A DNA stretch of 31,159 nucleotides, taken from CAZLMG01 sp964560765. GTDB lineage: Bacteria; Bdellovibrionota_B; Oligoflexia; Oligoflexales; CAZLMG01. Position 1 is the first letter of the stretch. Every line of letters begins with the position of its first letter. The notes below the pieces were generated by a model. The model ran no database searches and was not told the DNA's origin. It worked only from the letters and a program-made list of their open reading frames with translations. Below are positions 7,640-16,235 of the stretch, piece by piece. Location of the stretch: the NCBI GenBank assembly GCA_964560765.1, contig CAZLMG010000045.1, forward strand, positions 1 to 31,159, read 5' to 3'. The translations under genes were made by a program, and so were the position numbers.

Positions 7640-8935
7640 ATGGGTCGAGAAATCGTCTATCAAAGTGGATTTCTGAATCACTTTGAATCGGAGTCTGATC
7701 CGGGCACCTTGCCGATCGGGATGAATAATCCGCAGAAGGCGCCAAAAGGTCTGTATGCGGAGCAGGTTAGCGGTACGTCGTTCCTGATGACACGGCATGC
7801 AAACCTACGCTCATGGCTGTATCGAATTTTGCCCTCAACTCGTCATGGGGACTTCCGGCGGGTGGAATATACGCAGTGGCGAAGTCCGCCTTTTGCCGAA
7901 GTGCCTTCCCCAGCCCAGATGCGTTGGGATCCATTCCCTATGCCAAGTGTGCCTACGGATTTTATTCAGGGAGTCCGGACCATTTGCGCAAATGGTGGAG
8001 TGCAGCAACAAGTTGGTTCAGGTGTGCACATTTATGCATGCAATCGGGATATGGGGGCTCGCTATCTGTGCAATGCCGATGGCGACATGCTGTTCGTGCC
8101 GCAGCAGGGTTCGTTGTTGCTAAACACGGAATTCGGTCGGCTTGAAGTTAAGCCTGGCGAAATTGCCGTTGTGCAACGCGGGATCAAGTTTCAAGTGCAG
8201 TTACCTGAGAAGGTGGCTCGCGGATACTTGCTTGAGAACTTTGGCGCGCACTTCGTTCTGCCAGATCGAGGTCCAATTGGAGCCAACGGGTTGGCTAACG
8301 AGCGAGACTTCCTATCGCCCACGGCATGGTATGAAGATGTGGAGAAACCATGCGAATTGATTCAGAAGTTTTGCGGCCATTTTTGGCGAGCGGAGCTGCC
8401 ATCTTCCCCATTGGATGTCGTGGCCTGGCATGGCAACTACGCCCCTTTCAAATATGACTTAGCGCGGTTCAATACCATGAACACTGTCAGCTTCGATCAT
8501 CCAGACCCCTCCATCTTTACGGTCATGTCGTCGCCTTCGCCGGTAGCGGGTATCTCGAACGTCGATTTCGTCATCTTTCCGCCGCGGTGGATGGTCGCCG
8601 AGAATACTTTTCGCCCCCCGTACTATCATCGCAACATTATGAGCGAGTATATGGGCCTCATTCACGGTGTTTATGACGCGAAACCGGGCGGAGGTTTTTC
8701 ACCGGGGGGCGGCAGTTTGCATAATTGCATGACGGCACATGGCCCTGACGCAGCAGCGTTTGAGGCCGCCTCAAGCGTTGAATTAAAACCGACCTATCTT
8801 GGTGATACTTTGGCCTTTATGTTCGAGTCAGCCCTCGTGTATGTGCCCACGGCCGAAGCGATCAAGGCTCGGGAGTTTCAATCTGACTATGGCCGCTGTT
8901 GGCAAGGGCTGACGCGGCACTTTCCAAAGTCCTGA
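7640..8935 (+). CDS. hmgA: homogentisate 1,2-dioxygenase
   Basis: This 431-residue non-haem Fe(II) dioxygenase opens the homogentisate ring to maleylacetoacetate in tyrosine/phenylalanine breakdown. The N terminus YQSGFLNHFESE, then GLYAEQVSGTSF and RSWLYRI, matches the family. The iron ligands are visible as H330 and E336 in YYHRNIMSEYMGLI, and H367 in the segment after SLHNCMTAHGPD. ATG 7640 is chosen over 7559 because it has GGAG 7 bases upstream and starts where the family usually starts. No other tyrosine-degradation genes (hpd, maiA, fahA) lie nearby, so the pathway must be dispersed. Homogentisate oxidation can affect melanin-like pigment, but a link to the divergent carotenoid operon is speculative. 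Confidence 0.93.
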   Translation: MGREIVYQSGFLNHFESESDPGTLPIGMNNPQKAPKGLYAEQVSGTSFLMTRHANLRSWLYRILPSTRHGDFRRVEYTQWRSPPFAEVPSPAQMRWDPFPMPSVPTDFIQGVRTICANGGVQQQVGSGVHIYACNRDMGARYLCNADGDMLFVPQQGSLLLNTEFGRLEVKPGEIAVVQRGIKFQVQLPEKVARGYLLENFGAHFVLPDRGPIGANGLANERDFLSPTAWYEDVEKPCELIQKFCGHFWRAELPSSPLDVVAWHGNYAPFKYDLARFNTMNTVSFDHPDPSIFTVMSSPSPVAGISNVDFVIFPPRWMVAENTFRPPYYHRNIMSEYMGLIHGVYDAKPGGGFSPGGGSLHNCMTAHGPDAAAFEAASSVELKPTYLGDTLAFMFESALVYVPTAEAIKAREFQSDYGRCWQGLTRHFPKS

Positions 8936-8976
8936 TGACTACCAGGCACCGGATTTTATTCCGCAAAGGATGATGC

Positions 8977-10611
8977 GTGTCCGTTTCTCGATCGAGTATT
9001 TGGTTTTCGCTCGGAACATTCTTTAGTCGCATCAGCGGACTGATTCGCGATTCTGTGGTCGCCGGTGTGTTCGGTGCCTCCATATATCACGATGCTTTTG
9101 TGGTGGCTTTTCGCTTGCCGAATTTGTTGCGCGATATGCTGGCGGAAGGTGCTCTGTCCGGCGCTTTCACGAAAGTCTATGCCAGTGCGTCGCAAACAGA
9201 TCCGAAGCAGGCGCAAAACATTCTTGGGGATGCATTGCGCTTAGTTTGGTGGTCCGGTCTGATTATTTGCCTAATCGGAATTTCGCTGTCGCCTTGGCTT
9301 GTTGAATTGGTGACTTTAGTGGGAAGCCGTACTGGCGATCATGAAACGCTACAGCAGTTGGCGAAAAGCCTGACTCAGTTACTTTTCCCCTATTTGCTGA
9401 TGCCCATGCTAGGTGCAATTTTGATGGGGGCCTTACATCAACATGGTCGCTTCTTTGTCAGCGCCATTTCGCCCATCGGCTTGAATTTGGGTTTTGTCTT
9501 TGGCGCTTTAGTTTTCGCGCAATGCTTGGAGGCGGGTCACGCTGCCTGGATTTCCCAGTGGATTGGTCACGCAGGTATTGCAGGTTTGGCCATGGGCGCA
9601 TTGTTAGGTGGTCTCCTTCAGCTTGCGGCTCAATATTGGGGAGTTAGGCAGGAAGTCAGAGAAGCCATGCAGTCGCGGCGCAAATTGTGGCCTTTGTCGC
9701 CAGAACTTCGCAACATGCTCGCCATCATGTTGCCGGCTACCGTGGCGGCTAGTGCTGGTCCCATTAATGTGATGATCAATACCAATTTCGCGACGTCCCT
9801 GGGCGCGGGCGCTGTGACTTGGTTGAACTATGCCTTTCGCTTGCTGCAATTGCCTATTGGTATTTTTGGCGTTGCAGTCGCATCGGCAGCTCTGCCTGCT
9901 CTGGCACGCAGTGTGGCCCGCGCTGGTAAAAAGGTGGATGCGCAGGTATCAGCGGAGCTTCAGGGGGCGTTGGAGTTAGTCCTGTGGTTCATGGCCGTGA
10001 GCGTGACATTTATCGCGGTAAATTCCGGTTCACTCATCAGCCTGATCTTCCAGCATTGGAACTTCTCCGCAGAAGACTCCAGGCAAACTGCGGCAGCGTT
10101 GCAGGCATATAGCTTTGGCATTGTCGGCTATGGTTTGGTGAAAGTATTGACGTCATTCTATTTCGCCGTCGAGCGTACAGCCTACGCCATGCGAGTCAGC
10201 CTGCTGAGCATTGGCGTCACCTTTGTTGGCAACTATGTTTTGGTGCAGAGTGTCGGACACATTGGCCTCGCCTTAACCAGTTCCTTATCGCTCACCCTAA
10301 ATGCGCTGGTGTTGATCTTCGGATTGAGAGCCAGTCGCGTATCTTGGAACTTTGGTAGATTGCTGAAATCTTTAGTGCTAATGGCAAGCTCTGGAGCGGT
10401 CGCTTGGCTGCTGCAAAGTCTTTGCGGGAATGCCATTGGTAGCTTAGACTGGTCACCCTTGACCAACGTCAAGGTGCGATCAGCCAGTATTTTGACTATG
10501 AATGGAATTATCGTCGTTGCCTGTTTTTCTGGGGCCGCGCTTTACTATCTGCAAGTCGGACCCAAGTCAGCATGGAATCAGCTGCGCGCACGTCGCGCGC
10601 GAGGAAAGTGA
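8977..10611 (+). CDS. murJ: lipid II flippase MurJ (MviN family)
   Basis: This 544-residue polytopic membrane protein of the MOP superfamily moves lipid II across the inner membrane for peptidoglycan synthesis. Family signs include the N terminus FFSRISGLIRDSVVAGVFGA, the following AFVVAFRLPNLLRDMLAEGA with ALSGAF, and PFLL-like repeats with about 14 hydrophobic segments. LPIGIFGVAVASAALPALA also fits. Length is normal. The start is GTG 8977, preceded by AAAGGA 6-7 bases upstream; a stop codon lies two codons before it, so no longer start is possible. It lies 41 bp after hmgA and its stop is 7 bp before icmF, so murJ and icmF are probably cotranscribed, although the functions are unrelated. 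Confidence 0.95.
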   Translation: MSVSRSSIWFSLGTFFSRISGLIRDSVVAGVFGASIYHDAFVVAFRLPNLLRDMLAEGALSGAFTKVYASASQTDPKQAQNILGDALRLVWWSGLIICLIGISLSPWLVELVTLVGSRTGDHETLQQLAKSLTQLLFPYLLMPMLGAILMGALHQHGRFFVSAISPIGLNLGFVFGALVFAQCLEAGHAAWISQWIGHAGIAGLAMGALLGGLLQLAAQYWGVRQEVREAMQSRRKLWPLSPELRNMLAIMLPATVAASAGPINVMINTNFATSLGAGAVTWLNYAFRLLQLPIGIFGVAVASAALPALARSVARAGKKVDAQVSAELQGALELVLWFMAVSVTFIAVNSGSLISLIFQHWNFSAEDSRQTAAALQAYSFGIVGYGLVKVLTSFYFAVERTAYAMRVSLLSIGVTFVGNYVLVQSVGHIGLALTSSLSLTLNALVLIFGLRASRVSWNFGRLLKSLVLMASSGAVAWLLQSLCGNAIGSLDWSPLTNVKVRSASILTMNGIIVVACFSGAALYYLQVGPKSAWNQLRARRARGK

Positions 10612-10618
10612 GTAAGAA

Positions 10619-13600
10619 ATGGCCGATGGTTCAGCTCTGAAATCATTCATTCCCAAGAACAAAGTTCGGTTTGTGACAGCTACGTCCCTGTACGACGGGC
10701 ACGATGCATCCATCAACATTATGCGCCGCTTGCTGCAAGAGCGAGGAGCCGAAGTCGTACACTTAGGTCACAATCGCTCGGTGCGCGAGGTGGTCCAGGC
10801 GGTGATCCAGGAAGATGCGCATGCTGTTGCTATCTCGAGTTATCAAGGTGGTCACGTTGAGTATTTTCAGTATATCCGCGATCTACTCAATGAAGCGGGT
10901 GCCCAGCATGTGAAAATCTTTGGGGGCGGTGGCGGGGTTATTGTGCCGCGTGAAATTCGTCACCTCGAACAATACGGAATCACCAAAATCTATAGTCCCG
11001 AAGATGGGCAGCGCCTAACATTACCCGGCATCATCGGTCATATGCTGTCTGAGGTCGATAGGCCGCTGAATGAGTGGTCGGCTGGTACCGTTTCGGCCGA
11101 GGGTGTCTTGGCGCGCGCGATTACCTTGCTGGAAAATGGTGTAGCCAACCTGACGGACGTGCAGACACGTTTGCCCGCAGCAAAGCGAAAGGATCTGGTT
11201 CCAGTGATCGGGATCACAGGCACCGGTGGCGCCGGCAAGAGCTCGCTGACAGATGAGCTGATCTCGCGTTTCTTGTTTGATTTCCCCGAGATCCGCATTG
11301 GAATTTTGTGCGTCGATCCATCTAAGCGAAAAACCGGTGGAGCCTTGTTGGGTGACCGCATTCGCATGAATTCTGCCAGCAACGAGCGTGTATATTTGCG
11401 AAGTCTGGCGACCCGTGGATCGGGTTCAGAGTTGGCGGGTATCACCAGCGATGCTGTAAATTTGCTCAAGGACCAGGGATTCGATTTCATCATCGTTGAA
11501 ACAAGCGGTATCGGTCAGGGCGATGCGGAGATTTTGCGCATCGCTGACATCAGTCTTTATGTGATGACGCCCGAGTATGGGGCGTCGACACAGCTCGAAA
11601 AAATTGACATGCTGGATTACGCCGACCTCATCGCTGTGAACAAGTTTGAGAGACGTCAAGGTCCGGATGCTTTGCGCGATGTGCGCACGCAGCTACGGCG
11701 TTCCCGATATCAAGGGCGACACGTGTCCGAAGATCAATATCCGGTCTTTGGGACGATCGCTAGCCGCTTCGCCGACGATGGAGTCAATGGGCTTTATCGG
11801 GCCTTGGTCGGTAAGCTCAATGAGAATCATGGATCGACGCGCTATGAAGTGTCGCCGCGCCGAACGTACAGTCTTTGCTCTTCAAATCGAGATGCTCTGA
11901 TTCCTGTGGAGCGGGCAAATTACCTCGGCGAGATTGCCCGTAGTGTGCGCGAGTATCATGGCTGGGCGAAGGAACAGACAGATAGCGTTCGTCGCGTCGA
12001 GGCTCTAGAGATGTCGCTGGAAATGGTCAGGACGTCTGGTGCAGATGCAGGTACTCAGGCGACTCTGCAGGAAATCTGGCGGCACGAGAGCGGCAAAGTC
12101 GACGCGCATGCAAGCAGCCTCTTGGCGAGTTGGCCTGACAAAGCTAAGGCCTATGAATCGGGTGAGTATGTGTATCACGTCCGTGGACGGCCCATTCGTG
12201 TCGCGACCACGACGCAGTCTCTGTCCCACATGCCGATTCCAAAGGTCGCTTTGCCGCGTTTTGGTAGCAAAGCCGAAACACTGGCTTTTCTGCTGAAGGA
12301 AAACCTCCCGGGCGAGTTCCCTTTTGCGGGCGGTATCTATCCGTTTCGTCGCACAGGGGAAGATCCTAAACGCCAGTTCGCTGGCGAAGGTGGCCCTGCG
12401 CGCACCAACAAGCGATTTCACTATCTTTGCAAGAGCGACGATGCAAAGCGTTTGAGCACAGCGTTTGACAGTGTGACGCTATACGGATCTGAGCCGCACA
12501 AGCGGCCAGACATCTACGGTAAGGTTGGCGAGTCCGGGGTGTCGATTGCGACCCTAGATGATATGCGCGTTTTATATTCGGGATTCGATCTCTGCGCGCC
12601 AGCTACAAGCGTCAGCATGACCATTAATGGTCCAGCACCCATCTTGCTGGCCATGTTCTTTAACGCCGCCATTGATCAGAGAGTTGATGCCTTCAAGGCT
12701 CAGCACGGGCGCGCGCCGAGTATGCCTGAGCATGAGGCGATCTTTTCGGAAACACTGCAAATCGTACGTGGCACGGTGCAGGCAGATATCTTGAAAGAGG
12801 ATCAGGCGCAAAATACTTGCATCTTTTCCACCGAATTTGCCTTGAAAATGATGGGCGACATTCAGCAATACTTTATCGAACGCGGCGTGCGGAACTACTA
12901 TGCGGTCTCCATATCCGGCTATCACATCGCCGAAGCCGGAGCGAATCCGATCACGCAGTTGGCATTTACCCTGGCGAATGGCTTGACCTATGTTGAGTAC
13001 TATTTGGCGCGGGGTATGAAGATCGACGATTTCGCGCCCAATCTTTCCTTCTTCTTCAGCAATGGGATCGATCCAGAATACTCGGTGCTTGGTCGAGTGG
13101 CGCGTCGGATCTGGGCCATCGCTATGCGAGACCGCTATGGAGCCAACGAGCGCAGTCAGATGTTGAAGTATCACATTCAAACGTCGGGTCGTTCGTTGCA
13201 TGCGCAGGAAATCGATTTCAACGACATCAGAACGACACTGCAGGCGTTGATGGCGCTGTACGATAATTGCAATTCTCTGCACACCAATGCGTATGATGAG
13301 GCAATCACCACGCCGACAGAAGAGAGCGTGCGGCGAGCGATGGCGATACAGATGATCATCAATCGCGAATATGGACCGAACAAGTGTGAGAATACGAATC
13401 AAGGCTCATTCTTTTTCGAGCAGTTGACCGACTTGGTAGAAGAGGCGGTGCTGCAAGAATTCGAGCGCATTTCGTCGCGTGGCGGTGTTTTGGGAGCCAT
13501 GGAGACTCAGTATCAACGCAGTAAAATCCAAGAAGAGAGTCTCTACTACGAGAGTTTGAAGGACTCTGGTGAGTTGCCAATCATCGGTGTGAACACGTAC

Positions 13601-13876
13601 CAGAATCCGGCGACGATGGGTGCCGACTATGAGCGACCTGAGATTGAGCTCATCCGTGCTTCAAATGCCGAGAAAGACGATCAGTTAAGCCGATTAAATC
13701 AGTTCAAGTCGGAGCATCAGAGAAATCGCTCCGAGGCTTTGCGTCGATTAGCCGAGTGCGTTTTGGCCGGCGGAAACGTCTTTGCTGAGCTGATGCTGAC
13801 GGTGCGGCATGCGTCTTTGGGCGAGATCACCGAGTGCCTGTATCAGGTAGGTGGTCAGTACCGGCGCTCCATGTAG
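10619..13876 (+). CDS. icmF: fused isobutyryl-CoA mutase IcmF (B12 domain, G-protein chaperone and mutase in one chain)
   Basis: The 1085-residue protein has the IcmF order. First comes a B12-binding domain with DGHDAS (H28 as lower cobalt ligand) and FGGGGG near 101. Next is a MeaB-like GTPase with Walker A GTGGAGKS (201-208), the ETSGIGQGDAE switch and NKFE (341-344) in place of NKxD. Last is the acyl-CoA mutase barrel, with TNKRFHYL (F600 near the IcmF specificity phenylalanine) and SISGYHIAEAGANP. It interconverts isobutyryl-CoA and butyryl-CoA using adenosylcobalamin, with its own chaperone for cofactor loading. Length matches known IcmF. It starts 7 bp after murJ. The mutase reads as the IcmF type rather than methylmalonyl-CoA mutase, but substrate range (isovaleryl/pivalyl) cannot be fixed from sequence. 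Confidence 0.95.
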   Translation: MADGSALKSFIPKNKVRFVTATSLYDGHDASINIMRRLLQERGAEVVHLGHNRSVREVVQAVIQEDAHAVAISSYQGGHVEYFQYIRDLLNEAGAQHVKIFGGGGGVIVPREIRHLEQYGITKIYSPEDGQRLTLPGIIGHMLSEVDRPLNEWSAGTVSAEGVLARAITLLENGVANLTDVQTRLPAAKRKDLVPVIGITGTGGAGKSSLTDELISRFLFDFPEIRIGILCVDPSKRKTGGALLGDRIRMNSASNERVYLRSLATRGSGSELAGITSDAVNLLKDQGFDFIIVETSGIGQGDAEILRIADISLYVMTPEYGASTQLEKIDMLDYADLIAVNKFERRQGPDALRDVRTQLRRSRYQGRHVSEDQYPVFGTIASRFADDGVNGLYRALVGKLNENHGSTRYEVSPRRTYSLCSSNRDALIPVERANYLGEIARSVREYHGWAKEQTDSVRRVEALEMSLEMVRTSGADAGTQATLQEIWRHESGKVDAHASSLLASWPDKAKAYESGEYVYHVRGRPIRVATTTQSLSHMPIPKVALPRFGSKAETLAFLLKENLPGEFPFAGGIYPFRRTGEDPKRQFAGEGGPARTNKRFHYLCKSDDAKRLSTAFDSVTLYGSEPHKRPDIYGKVGESGVSIATLDDMRVLYSGFDLCAPATSVSMTINGPAPILLAMFFNAAIDQRVDAFKAQHGRAPSMPEHEAIFSETLQIVRGTVQADILKEDQAQNTCIFSTEFALKMMGDIQQYFIERGVRNYYAVSISGYHIAEAGANPITQLAFTLANGLTYVEYYLARGMKIDDFAPNLSFFFSNGIDPEYSVLGRVARRIWAIAMRDRYGANERSQMLKYHIQTSGRSLHAQEIDFNDIRTTLQALMALYDNCNSLHTNAYDEAITTPTEESVRRAMAIQMIINREYGPNKCENTNQGSFFFEQLTDLVEEAVLQEFERISSRGGVLGAMETQYQRSKIQEESLYYESLKDSGELPIIGVNTYQNPATMGADYERPEIELIRASNAEKDDQLSRLNQFKSEHQRNRSEALRRLAECVLAGGNVFAELMLTVRHASLGEITECLYQVGGQYRRSM

Positions 13877-13891
13877 CAACGCGGATAATAT

Positions 13892-15337
13892 TCAAACTGA
13901 CCAGCGCTCCACAAAACTCTGCCAGGCCGCCTGTAACGCGCTAGTTTCGACGGGGACGCTGTGACTCCCGCCGCTGTCGCGTGACGTTTTGCCGATGGCG
14001 TCGAGCAAGATCCATCGTGTCGTTGCAGTCGACGCTTGTATTTGTTTTTTATCGGCTACCATCCACTGCAAAAGCTTTGGAAAAGATTGAGTCGTCAGTG
14101 GTTCTCCAATGCGGCGAACTATGGTCGCGGTGTTGGTGAGCAGTCCTGCTTGTTGCAGCCAAGCGTCAACCTGCTGAGTGTCCGCGGAGGGTAGCTTGCT
14201 CAAACTGGTGCTGAGGTGGCAGGCAAAGGAGATTCCGATACCAACCGCTTCGCCATGTTTGATGCAGTCAGCGTCCGCAACACCGTGACTTTGCGCCAAG
14301 CTCTCGATAGCATGTGCCAACGTGTGGCCAAAGTTTAAGATAGCTCGCTCGCCATCTTCCGTAGGGTCGCGCCTTACAACGTCGGCTTTTAGTTGAATGG
14401 TCTGCATGAGATGGCCGGGATCTAGGCATGTTGGCACTTTCTGCTGCGCCAGACTCACCGCCCCAAGATTTGCCCAGTAACTGGCCAGAGATCGGTCACC
14501 TATTAACAGCGCATGCTTTAAGCACTCGGCAATTCCCGAAATGAAATCGCGCACGGGGAGCGATTCTAGGAATTGCGGGTATATGTAGACTGCCTTGGGA
14601 AAGGCAAAAAGGCCTAATTGGTTCTTACCATAAGGTGGGAAGTTGACTCCCGTCTTGCCGCCGACACAAGCATCAACCATGGCCAAAAGAGTGGTCGGTA
14701 CGAGTGAGAACTCGCATCCTGCATTGGCTGCGGCGAATGCGGCCAAATCACCTGTAATTCCTCCGCCGATGATGATCCAATGTTTGGGGCGGCCGGCTTG
14801 TGCCCAGCTGCGCAGTAGTCCTGCAACTTGTGACAGTTCTTTCTTCTGCTCCGTCGCTACGACTTGCTGCTCAATGGGAACCGCATTCAGCAAAGAGTAA
14901 ATCGATGGCAGGTTGCTGTCGCAGACGTAGAAACCATCAGCTGCTCCCGCGAAAGTGGGGGCAAAGCCTCCAATCGGCCACTCTTGCAACGTTAATGGAT
15001 AACTTCCGCAAAAGTCCTCTGGCGCCGGCGAGGGTGGGCGGGTGACGACGCCGCGCTTATACCATCTTGCGGCAGCCGCAAATGCGGCCGCAACTCTCGG
15101 ATCGGAGATATGAGTCAGGTTCCAGCCATGGGTTCGAGGTATGTTCGCCGAAAAGCCTGCCTGCAGGGCAGCCAGCGTCCCCTCGATAAGTTGCAGACCT
15201 GATTCCAGGTCGTGCTCAGACTTTGACGCAATCTTGGTGAGGTGGCAGTCATCTGCAGATGGTGTCCACCAGAAGGTTGGGCCTTGCGGTGCCACAGGAG
15301 CCGACCAGGTAATAGTTGTGGTTTGATCAATCGGCAT
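13892..15337 (-). CDS. aroB: 3-dehydroquinate synthase-like protein with N-terminal extension
   Basis: The C-terminal ~360 residues are a sugar-phosphate cyclase of the AroB family. They contain the NAD-binding GGGITGDLAAFAAA (from 191), VPTTLLAMVDACVGGKTGVN, the metal/catalytic segments GIAECLKHAL and LNFGHTLAHAIE, and KHGEAVGIGI. The reaction would be DAHP to 3-dehydroquinate in the shikimate pathway. At 481 residues it is about 100 longer than usual. In AroB the GGGxxGD motif normally lies near residue 100, whereas here it is at 191, and the extra segment has no motif I know. No internal ATG would give a standard start. It is not in an aro cluster, and it converges on icmF with a 15-bp gap. 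A non-shikimate cyclase is less likely but not excluded. Confidence 0.8.
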   Translation of the reverse strand: MPIDQTTTITWSAPVAPQGPTFWWTPSADDCHLTKIASKSEHDLESGLQLIEGTLAALQAGFSANIPRTHGWNLTHISDPRVAAAFAAAARWYKRGVVTRPPSPAPEDFCGSYPLTLQEWPIGGFAPTFAGAADGFYVCDSNLPSIYSLLNAVPIEQQVVATEQKKELSQVAGLLRSWAQAGRPKHWIIIGGGITGDLAAFAAANAGCEFSLVPTTLLAMVDACVGGKTGVNFPPYGKNQLGLFAFPKAVYIYPQFLESLPVRDFISGIAECLKHALLIGDRSLASYWANLGAVSLAQQKVPTCLDPGHLMQTIQLKADVVRRDPTEDGERAILNFGHTLAHAIESLAQSHGVADADCIKHGEAVGIGISFACHLSTSLSKLPSADTQQVDAWLQQAGLLTNTATIVRRIGEPLTTQSFPKLLQWMVADKKQIQASTATTRWILLDAIGKTSRDSGGSHSVPVETSALQAAWQSFVERWSV

Positions 15338-15508
15338 AATTGCCCAAAATTCCCTTCATTTACAGCAGTTCTAGAGAAGTCCTTTTAAGTTGTAGGCCGG
15401 CATCATAGACGAGGCCCTAAGGTCATTCCTGGCATGGCCGATAGCAAGTTGAATGTTGAGTGTGAAACTACCACGGAACGGGAAAACCGTCACAGGGAAG
15501 GTAGAGCT

Positions 15509-16036
15509 ATGAGCCTCAGGCTTATTGATTCGCCCGAAATCGTAGAAACCGTCTGCGCTGACAAGTCCTTGCGCAAGCAGATCGAGTCCATCAAGCGACA
15601 GAAGATTGTTGCGAAAAAAGTCGTTTCGTTGACCGACTTTCGGGAGCTGAAGAAATCGATCGATCTGCGTACGATCCTGGTCGTCGATGATGATGAAGTC
15701 ATGCGCGCAGCTCTGAAGCGCATTCTGGAAAACGAAGGCTACAAAGTCGTCATGGCGGAAGACGGATTGGAGCTGAGCAAGGTTTTGGAGACCACCCGGC
15801 TGGATATGATCCTGCTTGACGTTAACCTGCCTTGGGTTGACGGCTACGAACTGACCCGACTCATCAAGCAGCACCATGCCTTGCGCCACGTGCCGCTGGT
15901 CCTAGTGTCGGCCCGCAAGTCCAAGGAAGATGTGGAAAAAGGCTTTGATGCGGGCTGTAATGATTACGTAACTAAGCCATTTGATGTCGATTACATCACC
16001 GGTGCGATCAGCAAACTATTGCTGAAATCCAGCTAA
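15509..16036 (+). CDS. single-domain response regulator with N-terminal extension
   Basis: The 175-residue protein has a CheY-like receiver domain at about residues 55-172: acidic pocket D60-D62 (VVDDDE), phosphoacceptor D104 (ILLDVNLPW), switch S134 (LVSARKS) and K156 (YVTKPF). No output domain follows. The first ~54 residues (IVETVCADKSLRKQIESIKR…) form a charged helical extension that may mediate partner binding. ATG 15509 is chosen because GGGAAGG lies 6-7 bases upstream; an in-frame ATG at 15434 lacks a good site. No histidine kinase is adjacent, so its partner is encoded elsewhere. It is transcribed divergently from the aroB-like gene and ends at a strong terminator. Confidence 0.88.
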   Translation: MSLRLIDSPEIVETVCADKSLRKQIESIKRQKIVAKKVVSLTDFRELKKSIDLRTILVVDDDEVMRAALKRILENEGYKVVMAEDGLELSKVLETTRLDMILLDVNLPWVDGYELTRLIKQHHALRHVPLVLVSARKSKEDVEKGFDAGCNDYVTKPFDVDYITGAISKLLLKSS

Positions 16037-16069
16037 AGCTACGGAAATAACAACATTTTCCCTCTTGAC

Positions 16070-16096
16070 GCCCCACTCGATTGGGGCTATTTTTTT
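16070..16096 (+). terminator. rho-independent terminator after the response regulator
   Basis: A perfect 6-bp G+C-rich stem (GCCCCA / TGGGGC) with a 6-base loop is followed by a run of T residues (TATTTTTTT). It lies 34 bp after the response-regulator stop and 17 bp before the tRNA-Asn, so it separates the two transcripts. Confidence 0.85.
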
Positions 16097-16112
16097 GGGT
16101 CTATGCCGGAAT

Positions 16113-16188
16113 TCCTGAGTAGCTCAGTCGGTAGAGCAGGTGACTGTTAATCACCGGGTCGGCGGTTCGAGTCCGTCCTCAGGAGCCA
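16113..16188 (+). tRNA. tRNA-Asn (anticodon GTT)
   Basis: A complete 76-nt cloverleaf can be folded by eye. The acceptor stem TCCTGAG pairs with CTCAGGA, the D arm is GCTC…GAGC, and the anticodon stem GGTGA/TCACC carries loop CTGTTAA with anticodon GTT at 16146-16148. The T arm is GGCGG-TTCGAGT-CCGTC. Discriminator G and an encoded CCA end the gene. GTT decodes AAC/AAT, so the isotype is Asn. Confidence 0.97.
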
Positions 16189-16235
16189 TCCTTTAGGGTC
16201 CAGCAAATTTTGGCCCTACCCCTTCGAGTTCCCAA

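Noticed and set aside
12572..13402. Long open frame (276 codons) on the minus strand inside icmF
   Set aside because: It is antisense to the strongly conserved mutase domain, its translation has no family features and is Arg/His/Ile-skewed, and it has no ribosome binding site; it is a by-product of codon use in icmF.
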